DNA of 64,000 nucleotides, taken from NCBI GenBank assembly GCA_046760505.1, contig JBHIEG010000006.1, positions 1 through 64,000 of the forward strand, written 5' to 3'. The notes under the pieces are model-generated. The model was not told the DNA's origin and did no database searches. It was given only the letters and a program-made list of their open reading frames with translations. Each line of letters begins with the position of its first letter. Position 1 is the first letter of the stretch. Both the position numbers and the translations under genes were made by a program. The stretch comes from CAYFZR01 sp046760505 [NCBI: Candidatus Hydrothermarchaeota archaeon]. Its GTDB lineage: Archaea > CAYFZR01. This document shows, piece by piece, positions 16,240 to 24,793 of this stretch.

Positions 16240-16399
16240 ACCAATCGCTTTCCTTTTTTAGTCTTCTTCTATACTTCCCATACGGGTCCTCTGGTGAGAA
16301 TCTTGGAGGATGGGGGTTAGATGTTTCTTGGTTGCAGACAGGACATTTTTCCATTAGTGTATATGTATTACACCTCTTACACTTCTTTAGCAACTTCAT
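16220..16399 (-). CDS. nop10: Nop10, H/ACA RNP and ribosome biogenesis protein
   Basis: This 59-residue protein has the Nop10 hallmark: an N-terminal zinc ribbon ([16 protein letters not shown]) followed by [16 protein letters not shown]. Nop10 is a core subunit of the H/ACA ribonucleoprotein that guides pseudouridylation of rRNA with Cbf5 and Gar1. It starts at ATG 16399, directly after aIF2-alpha, and its end overlaps the PAC2 gene. The C-terminal tail (SDWYERGNN) is a few residues longer than in many relatives. Confidence 0.92.
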   Translation of the reverse strand: MKLLKKCKRCNTYTLMEKCPVCNQETSNPHPPRFSPEDPYGKYRRRLKKESDWYERGNN

Positions 16400-16402
16400 A
16401 CT

Positions 16403-17200
16403 TTAATCCTTCTCTCTCAAAAATTCTCCCTTTCCACCAAGACTTTCTATTATATTTATTGCCTCCTTTGCTACACTGCTCAACGAATTCTCGGCTATTT
16501 TATAATCGGGCGCTGTTATCACTATTTTATACTTTGGTGCCCCTACATAGTATATATCTACATTTACTTCCTCATCATTGTATTTGTCTCTGGCATGGAT
16601 CAATGCCTCTTTGATGTCATCGATTCCTCTTGGCCTAGGAGAGGAGAGCTTCAGAGTGCCAGATATCTTTACATGAGGGGGCTCGATATTCTCTCTGGCA
16701 ATCTTTACTAGATTGTCCTTCCAATCTTTTGATATTTTGAGGTTTAAGAAGGCGTCATAACCAGAAATCGCTATTTCTTCCAATGCAGTATAAAGGTCAT
16801 CATATTCATTCATCAGCGGATATCCTACTTCTCTGTAACCTGTTTCTAAATCCTTTCCAAGAAGATTAGCAACGTATTCCAGCAGTTTTTCAGCTTTCTG
16901 TTCTCTTTTCCATTCTTGAATCTTTTCCTGCCTCTGTCTTTCTGTTATCCTCTTCAGAGAGAGATCTATGTGGCCTTTTGAAGGATCTACGTTGAGAACT
17001 TGGGCCACAACTTTTTGCCCTTCCCTTACGTGATCCCTGATATTCTTTACCCAGCCTGATGAAACTTCTGAAATATGAATTAGCCCGGACTTTCTTTCGT
17101 ATTCATCCAGTTCTACAAAAGCTCCGAAGTTTGCTACTCTAGTTACGGTTGCGATTACTAATTCACCTTCTTCTGGCCATTTGTACTTTTTTCTAACCAT
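16403..17200 (-). CDS. Translation initiation factor aIF2 subunit alpha
   Basis: This 265-residue protein has an N-terminal S1/OB domain (GELVIATVTRVANFGAFVELDEYERKSGLIHISEVSS), a helical middle and the alpha-beta C-terminal domain that contacts the gamma subunit. With aIF2-beta and gamma it carries initiator tRNA to the ribosome. It starts at ATG 17200; an in-frame start seven codons earlier would overlap S27e. The order L44e-S27e-aIF2-alpha-Nop10 is a well-known archaeal cluster. Confidence 0.93.
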   Translation of the reverse strand: MVRKKYKWPEEGELVIATVTRVANFGAFVELDEYERKSGLIHISEVSSGWVKNIRDHVREGQKVVAQVLNVDPSKGHIDLSLKRITERQRQEKIQEWKREQKAEKLLEYVANLLGKDLETGYREVGYPLMNEYDDLYTALEEIAISGYDAFLNLKISKDWKDNLVKIARENIEPPHVKISGTLKLSSPRPRGIDDIKEALIHARDKYNDEEVNVDIYYVGAPKYKIVITAPDYKIAENSLSSVAKEAINIIESLGGKGEFLREKD

Positions 17201-17204
17201 GTTT

Positions 17205-17390
17205 TCACTCCAATATTTCAATGACCTTGGTTTTTACCTCTGCTTTTCCTCCCGTGGGTTCAGCCAATACCTTGTTGCAGATTATGCACCTTATCAGGGT
17301 GCTGGCGCAACCGAATATTACCTGCTCATTACCACAGTCCATGCACTTTACCCTTAAGAACCTGCTCTTCGGTTTTGGTATGACCTCCAT
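17205..17390 (-). CDS. Ribosomal protein S27e (eS27)
   Basis: This 61-residue zinc-ribbon ribosomal protein has the ligand pairs CMDCGN and CIICNK, with the conserved FLRVKC and AEPTGGKA segments. The ATG at 17390 gives the normal family length; the longer frame upstream reads through the end of L44e. It is part of the translation cluster and spaced 10 bp from L44e. Confidence 0.93.
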   Translation of the reverse strand: MEVIPKPKSRFLRVKCMDCGNEQVIFGCASTLIRCIICNKVLAEPTGGKAEVKTKVIEILE

Positions 17391-17400
17391 CTTTGACACC

Positions 17401-17679
17401 TTAGTCCACGAGTTCCAGTCTCTTTGTCCTGAACCCCTCCCTCGTATGGGCTTTTCCACATTCCTTGCACCTGTACCTCAAACTAACTTTTTTCGTTGGT
17501 TTTTCTCCAGATGGCAAGGCTCTCGGAAATCCTCCATATCCGCTCATCACTCTTCTGAACTGCCTTTGGCCCCACTTTAATTCACTTGCCTTTCTCTTCT
17601 TTACCTGTTCAATTTCATGAATTGTGTGTTTTTTACAGTAGGGACAGTGTGTACGTCTTGATTTCGGCATCTTAACCAT
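17401..17679 (-). CDS. Ribosomal protein L44e (eL42)
   Basis: This 92-residue protein shows [11 protein letters not shown] and CKECGKAH zinc pairs and the very conserved [22 protein letters not shown] core of eL42, which lies at the ribosomal E site. The ATG at 17679 follows a GAGGTGAAA ribosome site. It immediately precedes S27e. Confidence 0.94.
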   Translation of the reverse strand: MVKMPKSRRTHCPYCKKHTIHEIEQVKKRKASELKWGQRQFRRVMSGYGGFPRALPSGEKPTKKVSLRYRCKECGKAHTREGFRTKRLELVD

Positions 17680-17683
17680 GTTT

Positions 17684-18304
17684 TCACCTCAACTTTATCT
17701 CTTCTGCTAAGCCTCTTTTGATGAGGGGTTCTGCATTAGATAATGGTAATATTGCTATGTCCTCTGGTTTAAACTCCCCGTACGTTTTGCCATCTATACC
17801 CACTATTTGAGGTATGTATTCAAGCACACGAATCGCGACCTTTGGGATAGCAGATAAATTTTCGTTTTCTTCCTTTAAATCTTTCTCTGAGCTTTCTTCT
17901 TTTATTTCCTCAGGTTTTGTATACCCTTCGAAGATTTTCCTGCGGTGAATTTTTAGGTTTTTAACAATCTCCCTATATATCTCCTTTTCTTCCGGAGTCA
18001 TGCTGGATACATCGGATTCTTCGACTCCACCCCTCACATCTGCTAGTGCCTTGAAGAGTATCTTACGTTCTCTTTGCTCATATATATCTTTTATTATTTT
18101 TTTTGCGTTTCTGAGTTCGTCCTCTAGCATCTCGGTTTCTACTGTTAGATTTCCTTCCTTTATCCTTTTAGAATATTCATCAGACAAATTTTTTATGTAC
18201 TCCATAGCGAGCCTATAAAATTCCGGTGGTAAGGTGTATAGCCTTCTGGATTCTTTTTCCCTAGTTTTCAACTCCCTTAGCTTAATTATTTCCATTTTTT
18301 TCAT
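17684..18304 (-). CDS. GINS complex subunit, Gins51/Gins15 type
   Basis: This 206-residue protein has the archaeal Gins51 order: an N-terminal helical A domain ([18 protein letters not shown], then [23 protein letters not shown]) and a small C-terminal B domain ([21 protein letters not shown]... IKRGLAEE) joined by an acidic linker (about 120-150). GINS joins MCM and the Cas/GAN-type nuclease at the replication fork. It overlaps priS by 23 bp, as in other archaea where the gene sits beside primase. An ATG three codons downstream (18295) is an alternative start. Confidence 0.85.
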   Translation of the reverse strand: MKKMEIIKLRELKTREKESRRLYTLPPEFYRLAMEYIKNLSDEYSKRIKEGNLTVETEMLEDELRNAKKIIKDIYEQRERKILFKALADVRGGVEESDVSSMTPEEKEIYREIVKNLKIHRRKIFEGYTKPEEIKEESSEKDLKEENENLSAIPKVAIRVLEYIPQIVGIDGKTYGEFKPEDIAILPLSNAEPLIKRGLAEEIKLR

Positions 18305-19502
18305 TTATTCTTGCATCTCCCCTGCAAATCAAGAAAATGGCGGCATACGAAGGTAAAACTGCCTCTTCCTCCTCAAATGGTCCAAATGATTCTTCTTTCA
18401 GATTGAACTCGGGTGCCCTTCTTATCCAGACTTTAATCGGTTTATCATCGAATACAACAGCGTTAGAGAACGGATCAAAGTCTGGGAGTTCTTCTAGACT
18501 TAATTTCTTCGCTAACAAGCCTGTTTTTCCATGCAAAGATTCTGGAAGTCTAATAAGTCTTTTTATGTCTGTTGTTACTAATTGATCAATTTCTGATCCA
18601 AGGTTAACGGAAACGATGCTCTTTAGGTAATCGAATACCTTGGTATCGATCATTATTTGCCAGTATCCCTTTTTTATTCCTGTTATCAGTTCATCTCTGT
18701 ACTCATTTATTCTCTTCAATGTTTTATCGTCTAGGTCGATATTAAATTTTTCTGGATCTTCAAGAAATTCGATCATACCTTCGGCTATTCTTCCATACCA
18801 TCCAGCATCAGATGGTTTAGGTCCTATTAGAATTTCCTTTCCTCTTTTTGTGCTTGTATTTAAATTGCGCTTAGATTTAAGTATACTTTGGAGCTCTAAG
18901 CCTTCTCCCATGATGTACTCAACAATTTCCCTTCTTTCTCTTTGTCCGATATGAAATATATTTGGATTCAAAACATGTACATGATAGCCTCTCTGCCCAG
19001 AAAAGTTTATGTTTATATCTTCATCTGAAAAGCCAAAATCTCCAATCAGAAATTCATTTACAAGATTTATGGTTTCATTTTTAACCTTTTCCATGCATTC
19101 TTCACATAACCATTTTTTTTCTATCATTTTTCCGCCGCATCTTTTGCAGATTTCTTTTTTTCGTGACATGTATCCGCATTTACACTCGAAGTAGTCATGT
19201 TTTTCCTTGCATCTTGTTTTTATGTGATCAGCATCCAGATCAAACACAAGTTCTGCCCCATTCCAAAATTTGTCCTCCATTTTTTGAGCATCCGGATATT
19301 TATAGAATGCTGTGGAGTAATATAAGTCCCTTGGACACTCTTTCTTTAGAAAATTTAAAAAGTATGAGGCTTTTTTAAATGCTAGATGTCTTTTCATTAT
19401 GCCATCGAAGGAAACGAATGCCCATTCTCTCTCGCTATAAGATAATGGCAATTTGGGAGGGTTTTTTTTGTAGTATTCACAGAATTTTTTTCTCGGAAGC
19501 AT
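18282..19502 (-). CDS. priS: DNA primase catalytic (small) subunit PriS
   Basis: This 406-residue archaeo-eukaryotic primase has the catalytic triad region VFDLDADH (about residues 86-93), the zinc motif (CKCGYMSRKKEICKRCGG), and SGQRGYHVHV. Together with PriL, encoded just upstream with a 26-bp overlap, it makes the RNA or DNA primers for replication. Length is normal to slightly long for the family. Confidence 0.93.
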   Translation of the reverse strand: MLPRKKFCEYYKKNPPKLPLSYSEREWAFVSFDGIMKRHLAFKKASYFLNFLKKECPRDLYYSTAFYKYPDAQKMEDKFWNGAELVFDLDADHIKTRCKEKHDYFECKCGYMSRKKEICKRCGGKMIEKKWLCEECMEKVKNETINLVNEFLIGDFGFSDEDININFSGQRGYHVHVLNPNIFHIGQRERREIVEYIMGEGLELQSILKSKRNLNTSTKRGKEILIGPKPSDAGWYGRIAEGMIEFLEDPEKFNIDLDDKTLKRINEYRDELITGIKKGYWQIMIDTKVFDYLKSIVSVNLGSEIDQLVTTDIKRLIRLPESLHGKTGLLAKKLSLEELPDFDPFSNAVVFDDKPIKVWIRRAPEFNLKEESFGPFEEEEAVLPSYAAIFLICRGDARINEKNGNN

Positions 19503-20484
19503 CCATACGCCTCTTGTAGTACGTTAGCGGATGTTTCACTCCCTTACAAAAATCATTTTCCATACAAAGTTGAAAGGTCTTGAGGGTACTGCAAGCAGGA
19601 GGAGAATAAACAGTTCCAGAGCCTCTCATTCCTGAGATGTGTTCTACCTGATACACTGTTTTTTTCTCCTCAAAATCAAGTGATTTTGTAAATATGCTTA
19701 TGATATCTTCTTTTTTCATTCCTATATTTAAAAGGAACGTTACCAGGGCAAATCTACCCATATGTGAGATGTTCTCTCCTGCATTTATTCCGGACATCAG
19801 GGACTTGATGCAAGGGGGGAACCCGTACGGAGAAACTTTCCCATATATTTCTTTTTCGAACTTTTTCTTGTTTTTTGATATTATTTTCTTAATAGGAAGT
19901 GCATACTTCTCTAATTCTCCAGATATCTGTTCTGGAATCGGAATCGGTAGTTTCGATTGAATGTAAAATCTTATCTTTTCCTGTAATATTCTACAGAATT
20001 CAAATTTTGATAGCTCAATGTATCCTTTTTTCATTTTATGTGCTATCAATTTATACTTTGGATCGTTTCTCAGGATGTTGGTAAGTTCCAGAAAATCCAC
20101 AAAGTATAGCAGAAAGTCTTGATTCAAACGTGCATTTACTCTTAAAGAGGATGCTATTTCAATTAGTTTTTCTTTATTCAGGCTTTTCAAATAAATGTGC
20201 GCCTGTTTAGCCTCAAAGAGAGCATATCTTCTTATAAGATACTCATCGTTTATATGCGAGACCAGTAGATTAGAAAAAATATATGAAAGTAATTTGTTGA
20301 GATCTAAGGGTTCTTTTTCAATCCTTTCCCTTTCTAATGCTCTTATTAATCTAATTTGAGCATTTCTCCTAATTCCTTCGTAAGCTCTTGAAGTTATAAG
20401 TGAATCCAAAGGGATATCTAATCTTTCTATGTATCTCTTTGCCTCTGGAATAAAGGGAAATCTATAGAGGTGTCTTTCGTCCAT
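19477..20484 (-). CDS. priL: DNA primase regulatory (large) subunit PriL
   Basis: This 335-residue protein has the helical N-terminal domain and the C-terminal iron-sulfur domain of PriL, with cysteines in PPCIKSLM, CSTLKTFQLC and DFCKGVKHPLTYYKRR. The four ligands for the [4Fe-4S] cluster are present. It is sandwiched between PCNA (1 bp gap) and PriS (overlap), making a compact replication block. Confidence 0.92.
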   Translation of the reverse strand: MDERHLYRFPFIPEAKRYIERLDIPLDSLITSRAYEGIRRNAQIRLIRALERERIEKEPLDLNKLLSYIFSNLLVSHINDEYLIRRYALFEAKQAHIYLKSLNKEKLIEIASSLRVNARLNQDFLLYFVDFLELTNILRNDPKYKLIAHKMKKGYIELSKFEFCRILQEKIRFYIQSKLPIPIPEQISGELEKYALPIKKIISKNKKKFEKEIYGKVSPYGFPPCIKSLMSGINAGENISHMGRFALVTFLLNIGMKKEDIISIFTKSLDFEEKKTVYQVEHISGMRGSGTVYSPPACSTLKTFQLCMENDFCKGVKHPLTYYKRRMDASEKKIL

Positions 20485-20485
20485 T

Positions 20486-21235
20486 TTATCCAGATTCTAC
20501 CCTTGGAGCTAAGAGGTAGGTAATGTTGCCGTTTGGTATATCAAACCTGAGTTCAAGCGGCAAATCTGTTCCAAGACTGAGCTTTACCGTATCCGTAGTT
20601 GGAACAGGTACCATCATGTTTTGGAGGTAGTCCACGTTGAACATGGATTTGGCGTTTTTCTTGACATCTAGGTCTATCAGACCCTCAGATTCTCTATCCA
20701 ATTCTATATCCAGCTCTCCTAAGTCGCCCCAAGATCTCATCGATAGTTTCTCAGAATCTACCTCGAAAACCAAGAGATCCCCCACAATTCTTGCATCGTT
20801 TATTGCATTTTTGAGAACTTCTGATCTGATTTCAACGAAAGCATCGAACTCTAGGTTTGGAACCTTGAATTCTGATTCAGGCATATCAAGGAGAGGAAGC
20901 GTAAAACTTCTTCTCGAGGCTCCCTCAAATGTGAGTGTGAAAAGATTTTTTTTCTCGTCAGATTCAATTTTCAAGAGGTCTTCTGGCTGAGCTCTTCTTA
21001 GAATTGTCTTTAGTCTCTCTAAATCCAGACCAATGACCCTTTCTTCGTCGATTTCGTATTTATCAAAGGCTTCTTTGTGCAGGTCTAGCATTATCATTGC
21101 CACGTGAGGGGGATCCATGGCGCGTACCTTAATTCCTTCTTCAGTTATGTGGAATGCACCTTCATCAATTATCTGCGAAATAGCGTCTATTACAAGTCTA
21201 AACGTCTTTATATCATTAATATCTATTCTAAACAA
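20486..21235 (-). CDS. pcn: DNA polymerase sliding clamp PCNA
   Basis: This 249-residue protein is an archaeal PCNA. The N-terminal strand leads to GIKVRAMDPPHVAMI, the centre-loop region and the C-terminal LELRFDIPNGNITYLLAPRVES are all typical. It trims around DNA and binds polymerases, FEN1, ligase and repair factors through PIP boxes. It follows the OB-fold gene with no gap and precedes PriL by 1 bp. Confidence 0.94.
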   Translation of the reverse strand: MFRIDINDIKTFRLVIDAISQIIDEGAFHITEEGIKVRAMDPPHVAMIMLDLHKEAFDKYEIDEERVIGLDLERLKTILRRAQPEDLLKIESDEKKNLFTLTFEGASRRSFTLPLLDMPESEFKVPNLEFDAFVEIRSEVLKNAINDARIVGDLLVFEVDSEKLSMRSWGDLGELDIELDRESEGLIDLDVKKNAKSMFNVDYLQNMMVPVPTTDTVKLSLGTDLPLELRFDIPNGNITYLLAPRVESG

Positions 21236-21571
21236 TTAATTACCTCCCATTGCTTTCTTGAAAATTTCTACTGCGCGTTTATAGAGATCAAAATCTAAAT
21301 TTTCCATTAATTGTATAGCTTCACCCCTTATTTCTACTTTTTCCCCTATCAAAGGTGTTCCAAAAACCCTGACAAAATCTTTTACATTCACTTCGGGAGA
21401 GAAATCAAACCTCACTAGAACAGAGCCGCTTCCATCATCTAGTAAGATTGAATTTGTCTCTTCTTCTTTGTAGAGAACTACACCAAACAACATAACCCTA
21501 GAGTCATCCTCTATTTCATTTATCTTAATCATTTTGGCAGGCAGTTTCCAGTCTTTAAAAGATTTTGACAC
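21236..21571 (-). CDS. Small OB-fold (RPA-like) nucleic-acid-binding protein
   Basis: This 111-residue protein reads as one OB fold of the RPA family: DDSRVMLFGVVL, then SILLDDGSGSVLVRFDF, then VRVFGTPL. The start is GTG at 21571, overlapping the TFS stop (TAGTG) and 8 nt after GGAGG; a longer ATG frame at 21598 overlaps TFS by 28 bp and has no reason to be preferred. Its place between PCNA and TFS suggests a single-strand-binding accessory of replication or repair. It is too small to be a full RPA. Confidence 0.7.
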   Translation of the reverse strand: MSKSFKDWKLPAKMIKINEIEDDSRVMLFGVVLYKEEETNSILLDDGSGSVLVRFDFSPEVNVKDFVRVFGTPLIGEKVEIRGEAIQLMENLDFDLYKRAVEIFKKAMGGN

Positions 21572-21903
21572 TAGTATTCCCTCCAAGTATAATGACACTT
21601 GCTACATCTATAAAATCTTGTCTCTGGCTCATCGCTAGATCTAGTTTGCCTAATCCACCAGTAAGCAGTGTCGTTTCCACATTCCTTGCATGGGATCTTT
21701 GTACTTGGCAGCGCGGGGACTTCTTCGATTACTGGAATCTTTTCTTCTCTTCCCAATTTGTTGTCTTCAGACCTGTATTCTTTCCGTATGTGCGCATATT
21801 TATTTGAGATTTCTCGTGAGTCACATCTGCGACAATAAAGTATTACTTTCTCCTCTTCTTTTGTAATCTCCATCAATGTTCCGCATTGTTTGCAGAATTC
21901 CAT
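21571..21903 (-). CDS. Transcription elongation factor TFS
   Basis: This 110-residue protein has two zinc ribbons: CKQCGTLM...CRRC at the N-terminus, and the TFIIS-type C-terminal ribbon CKECGNDTAYWWIRQTRSSDEPETRFYRCSKC split around the catalytic acidic pair (Asp-Glu in SSDEPE). TFS stimulates RNA cleavage by stalled archaeal RNA polymerase. It ends WREY-TAG, the usual family end point, which supports TAG as a normal stop here. It overlaps the NUDIX gene by 31 bp. Confidence 0.92.
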   Translation of the reverse strand: MEFCKQCGTLMEITKEEEKVILYCRRCDSREISNKYAHIRKEYRSEDNKLGREEKIPVIEEVPALPSTKIPCKECGNDTAYWWIRQTRSSDEPETRFYRCSKCHYTWREY

Positions 21904-22322
21904 CTAAACACCTTAAAATCCTCTACAATTTTGCCGTGGTCAAACGCTAATTCAGGGAGATCTTCTATGTTGAACCATTTTGCCTCACTTGCATCTGTAG
22001 TTGGTAAAAATTCTTGAGTAATTGGCTCGAGCACATAAACAATGGAGACCATATGTCCCCTGGGATCCCTCTTTGGATCAGAGTAGACCCCAAATAGCAT
22101 GTCTATTTTGCAATCCAAGCCAGTCTCTTCCTTGACTTCTCTTAAAACTGCTTTCTCTACACTTTCTCCGCATTCTACAAATCCGCCGGGAAGTGCCCAG
22201 GATCCTTTGTAGGGTTCTTTTTTCCGTTTTATTAGTACTATCTCGTTTTCCTTTAAGACAATTCCATCTACTGTTAGGGCAGGAGCCTTAAATTTGCCGC
22301 AAACACATGGACATTTAATCAT
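21873..22322 (-). CDS. NUDIX hydrolase (ADP-ribose pyrophosphatase type)
   Basis: This 149-residue protein contains the Nudix box GGFVECGESVEKAVLREVKEETGL (about residues 46-69), with the E-x-x-E-E metal ligands intact. The N-terminal CPCVCGKF has three cysteines that could bind a metal. The family hydrolyses nucleoside-diphosphate-X compounds; ADP-ribose is likely but unproven. It overlaps the signal peptidase gene by 4 bp and TFS by 31 bp. Confidence 0.87.
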   Translation of the reverse strand: MIKCPCVCGKFKAPALTVDGIVLKENEIVLIKRKKEPYKGSWALPGGFVECGESVEKAVLREVKEETGLDCKIDMLFGVYSDPKRDPRGHMVSIVYVLEPITQEFLPTTDASEAKWFNIEDLPELAFDHGKIVEDFKVFRWNSANNAEH

Positions 22323-22750
22323 GGAATTAACCTCTTTACCTTAAGCAAGATGAGTTTCAAATAACCGACTTTTGGGATGGATATTATTACTTTCCCTATT
22401 ATCCAGTCCGGCTTAACCTTCCATGGATCTGCTTGCTTATTGTGGTCCCCCCTCGTCCTAAGGGTATTGTCAGGGTAAATTTTGGTGACGCGATGCACTA
22501 TTGGTATAGAGAATCCAGGCGGTCTAAAAACTATGATGTCTCCCTCTTTTATGGTTGTAATGTTCGCTCCTTTGACAATAAGTAGATCTCCCGGATAGTA
22601 GACTGGAATCATACTGTCACTTGCTACAGCAACCATTGGCGTTTCTGTATTGAGTGCATATGAAAGCCCTTGGTTGAAAAAGAAGCCTACTAGTATGCCT
22701 ATTATTGCATATAACAAAATCTCCTTTACAGTACCCTTCTTATTTTCCAT
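22319..22750 (-). CDS. Signal peptidase I (archaeal/ER type)
   Basis: This 143-residue protein has one N-terminal membrane helix (about 8-27) and the catalytic boxes VASDSMIPVYYPGD (nucleophile serine), GDIIVFRPPG, PIVHRV (histidine replacing the bacterial lysine) and TRGDHN (aspartate). It removes secretory signal peptides at the cell membrane. This window encodes several proteins with such signals, for example at 41438, 46944 and 57053. Confidence 0.9.
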   Translation of the reverse strand: MENKKGTVKEILLYAIIGILVGFFFNQGLSYALNTETPMVAVASDSMIPVYYPGDLLIVKGANITTIKEGDIIVFRPPGFSIPIVHRVTKIYPDNTLRTRGDHNKQADPWKVKPDWIIGKVIISIPKVGYLKLILLKVKRLIP

Positions 22751-23341
22751 TTATGCTCGCCCCATGGATTCTCCAAGCGTGACTCCTCTCGCTATTATAT
22801 GTGCTAGCCTTATAGGCTCTGGAACGACCCCTCTGTAAAGGGAAAGTTTAACCAGATTTATGGCTGCTTCTTTAGATACGCCGTAAGATTGGAGGTATAT
22901 CTTGCTTCTTTTGTAGTTAAATATAAATATGTTCCCGGCTCTCTTTACTCTATCCCATCTTTTCTTTGCATCATCAAACTGCTCTAGAGCCTTCTTCATA
23001 GATTCCATGTCTGGTTTCTTCCTCATAACTACAATAATTGGTAATTCCGTCTTTTCACCAAGTTCTGTGATGTCTACTATGTTAAATCCTCCTAAAGTGA
23101 TTCCTTTGAGCATTATTACTCTAATCTGTTCGTAGTGTCTCGAATTTAGGACAAGGGAAGTAAGTCTTTCTGTTGCATCATCTCCATCTACTGTAACTTT
23201 TGTGCTTATGACTCCATCCAAGTGATGTTTTCTCGTTACCGCTCCCACAACGAGAACTTCTTTGTCATCAAATGTGAATGGCGCATCATCGAATCCCAAC
23301 ATCCTTATTTCTTCTTTTATATGGGAAAAATCAGTTGTCAT
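22751..23341 (-). CDS. DUF99 (UPF0215) family protein
   Basis: This 196-residue protein has the DUF99 signature: GFDDAPFTFDDKEVLVVGAV, VDGDDATERL, IMLKGITLGGFNIVDI and PIIVVMRKKPD. The family is related in fold to endonuclease V and has been linked to nucleic-acid processing, but no activity can be assigned here. ATG 23341 was chosen because it gives the family N-terminus and GGAGGC lies upstream; an in-frame start 13 codons earlier is inside the DUF166 gene. Confidence 0.82.
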   Translation of the reverse strand: MTTDFSHIKEEIRMLGFDDAPFTFDDKEVLVVGAVTRKHHLDGVISTKVTVDGDDATERLTSLVLNSRHYEQIRVIMLKGITLGGFNIVDITELGEKTELPIIVVMRKKPDMESMKKALEQFDDAKKRWDRVKRAGNIFIFNYKRSKIYLQSYGVSKEAAINLVKLSLYRGVVPEPIRLAHIIARGVTLGESMGRA

Positions 23342-24029
23342 TTTTTTCAATAGCCTCCTTGATGGCTTTTTCGATCGCATTCATGTGAAACTTTCCAGCA
23401 AGATGTATTGGACTTTCCCCCTTAACTATATCCATGCCTCTTTTTGACCTACATGGATAGTACTGAGTGTATAATCCGGCAAGTCTTGGTGCCTGACTTA
23501 CATCTTTTCCCACTAAATTTTCAGCTACGAACCATGATGCCCCACATGGAGATCCTTTAATCACTGTTATTTCTTTGATGGTATCATCTTCTAACTTTAT
23601 CTTGTACTTTGGGAAGCCAAATTCCTTTGCGAATCTATCGTATTCTTTTATTCCTTTGGGAACGAGACTGCAGCATGTAAGAGGTACTATTATGCTAAGG
23701 TCTTTCCTCTTATTTTTAAGGTAGAGCGCGGATTCATCTTCCTTTGGTATCAAAAATGTTTTAACTCCCTGTTTTGATCCGATGTCTACTATGTATGATG
23801 TAAGGTCAGGGTGTAGAGAATAGGTGAAAACCATGTCCACATCTTTGAAGTAATCGGGAAAATCCTCAGGAAAATATTCCTCTGGATGCTCTATAAAGGA
23901 GGGAACTTCTTTGGGAAGTGAGAACTTTTTAACAACCGAGACATTTCTTCCATATTTATTTATGGTCTCTTCAACTCTTTCTCCGTACTTGCCACGCAAA
24001 ATAAGAAGTATTTTTAATTTATCCACCAA
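23331..24029 (-). CDS. DUF166 family protein
   Basis: This 232-residue protein is of the archaeal DUF166 family. Typical features are the LRGKYGERV start, conserved cysteines in LTCCSLVP and GSPCGASWFVA, and the closing YYPCRSKRGMDI...IHLAGKFHMNAIEKAI. It has been compared to thymidylate-synthase-like proteins, without proven activity. It overlaps CooC by 11 bp; DUF166 is often near CODH/ACS genes, so a role in cofactor or metal handling is possible. Confidence 0.8.
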   Translation of the reverse strand: MVDKLKILLILRGKYGERVEETINKYGRNVSVVKKFSLPKEVPSFIEHPEEYFPEDFPDYFKDVDMVFTYSLHPDLTSYIVDIGSKQGVKTFLIPKEDESALYLKNKRKDLSIIVPLTCCSLVPKGIKEYDRFAKEFGFPKYKIKLEDDTIKEITVIKGSPCGASWFVAENLVGKDVSQAPRLAGLYTQYYPCRSKRGMDIVKGESPIHLAGKFHMNAIEKAIKEAIEKNDN

Positions 24030-24765
24030 TAGACCTCAGTATAGCCTTTATCGACTCAACTGAGATGGAATTTTTATTTAGATCGTATGGAGACTTTCCT
24101 TGGATATCAGCATTTACAATGTTCTCATCGTAGGGAATCGATCCTAGGAGAGGCATATCAATAGAACTTTTTATGAATTCGATCTGCTCATCGTGAGTTA
24201 TTTTGTTTGCTACCGCTGCAATATTTTTTATTCCGATCCCTTTGGACAATTCTTTTATCCTGTTTGCCGTGTCTATGGATCTTTGTCCAGGCTCAACTAT
24301 CACTACCATCAAATCAACATTTTCAGCTGTTCTTCTTCCCAGATGCTCTATGCCTGCTTCCATGTCCAGGATCACCCAGTCTTCCTCCTTCAGTATTAGA
24401 TGTCTAAGTAATGCGCGTAGAAATGTACTTTCTGGACATACACACCCTGATCCACCGGTTTCAACCGTACCCATAACAAGAAGCCTTATTTTGTTCTTTT
24501 TTATGCTAAAATTATCCAAGACATCATTTACCTTTGGATTCAGCCTGTATAGACCAGATCCCATCACGGTTCTTTCTTCTATCAACTCTTTTAGCTTTGA
24601 GACCGGGGTTGGTAATTCTGAGATTCCAAGGCTTGTGTGCAAGTTCATATCCGGATCTGCATCTATTGCTATTACATTCTTTCCTTCTTCGTCAAGTATT
24701 CTTGCAAGTATTCCGGAAAAGGTTGTTTTGCCGGTCCCCCCTTTACCGGCGACTGCAATTTTCAA
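24019..24765 (-). CDS. CooC-type nickel-insertion ATPase, copy 1
   Basis: This 248-residue MinD-fold ATPase has the deviant Walker A GKGGTGKTTF (residues 7-16), IAIDADPDMNLHTSLGI and the CooC CxC motif GSGCVCPE, which binds metal in homologues that load nickel into carbon monoxide dehydrogenase. It is encoded directly after cdhE. A second CooC-like gene lies between cdhC and cdhD. Two copies may serve the two nickel sites of CODH/ACS, or one may be a paralogue with another target. Confidence 0.88.
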   Translation of the reverse strand: MKIAVAGKGGTGKTTFSGILARILDEEGKNVIAIDADPDMNLHTSLGISELPTPVSKLKELIEERTVMGSGLYRLNPKVNDVLDNFSIKKNKIRLLVMGTVETGGSGCVCPESTFLRALLRHLILKEEDWVILDMEAGIEHLGRRTAENVDLMVVIVEPGQRSIDTANRIKELSKGIGIKNIAAVANKITHDEQIEFIKSSIDMPLLGSIPYDENIVNADIQGKSPYDLNKNSISVESIKAILRSIGG

Positions 24766-24793
24766 AAGATCACCTAAATTTAATAAAAAAAGG

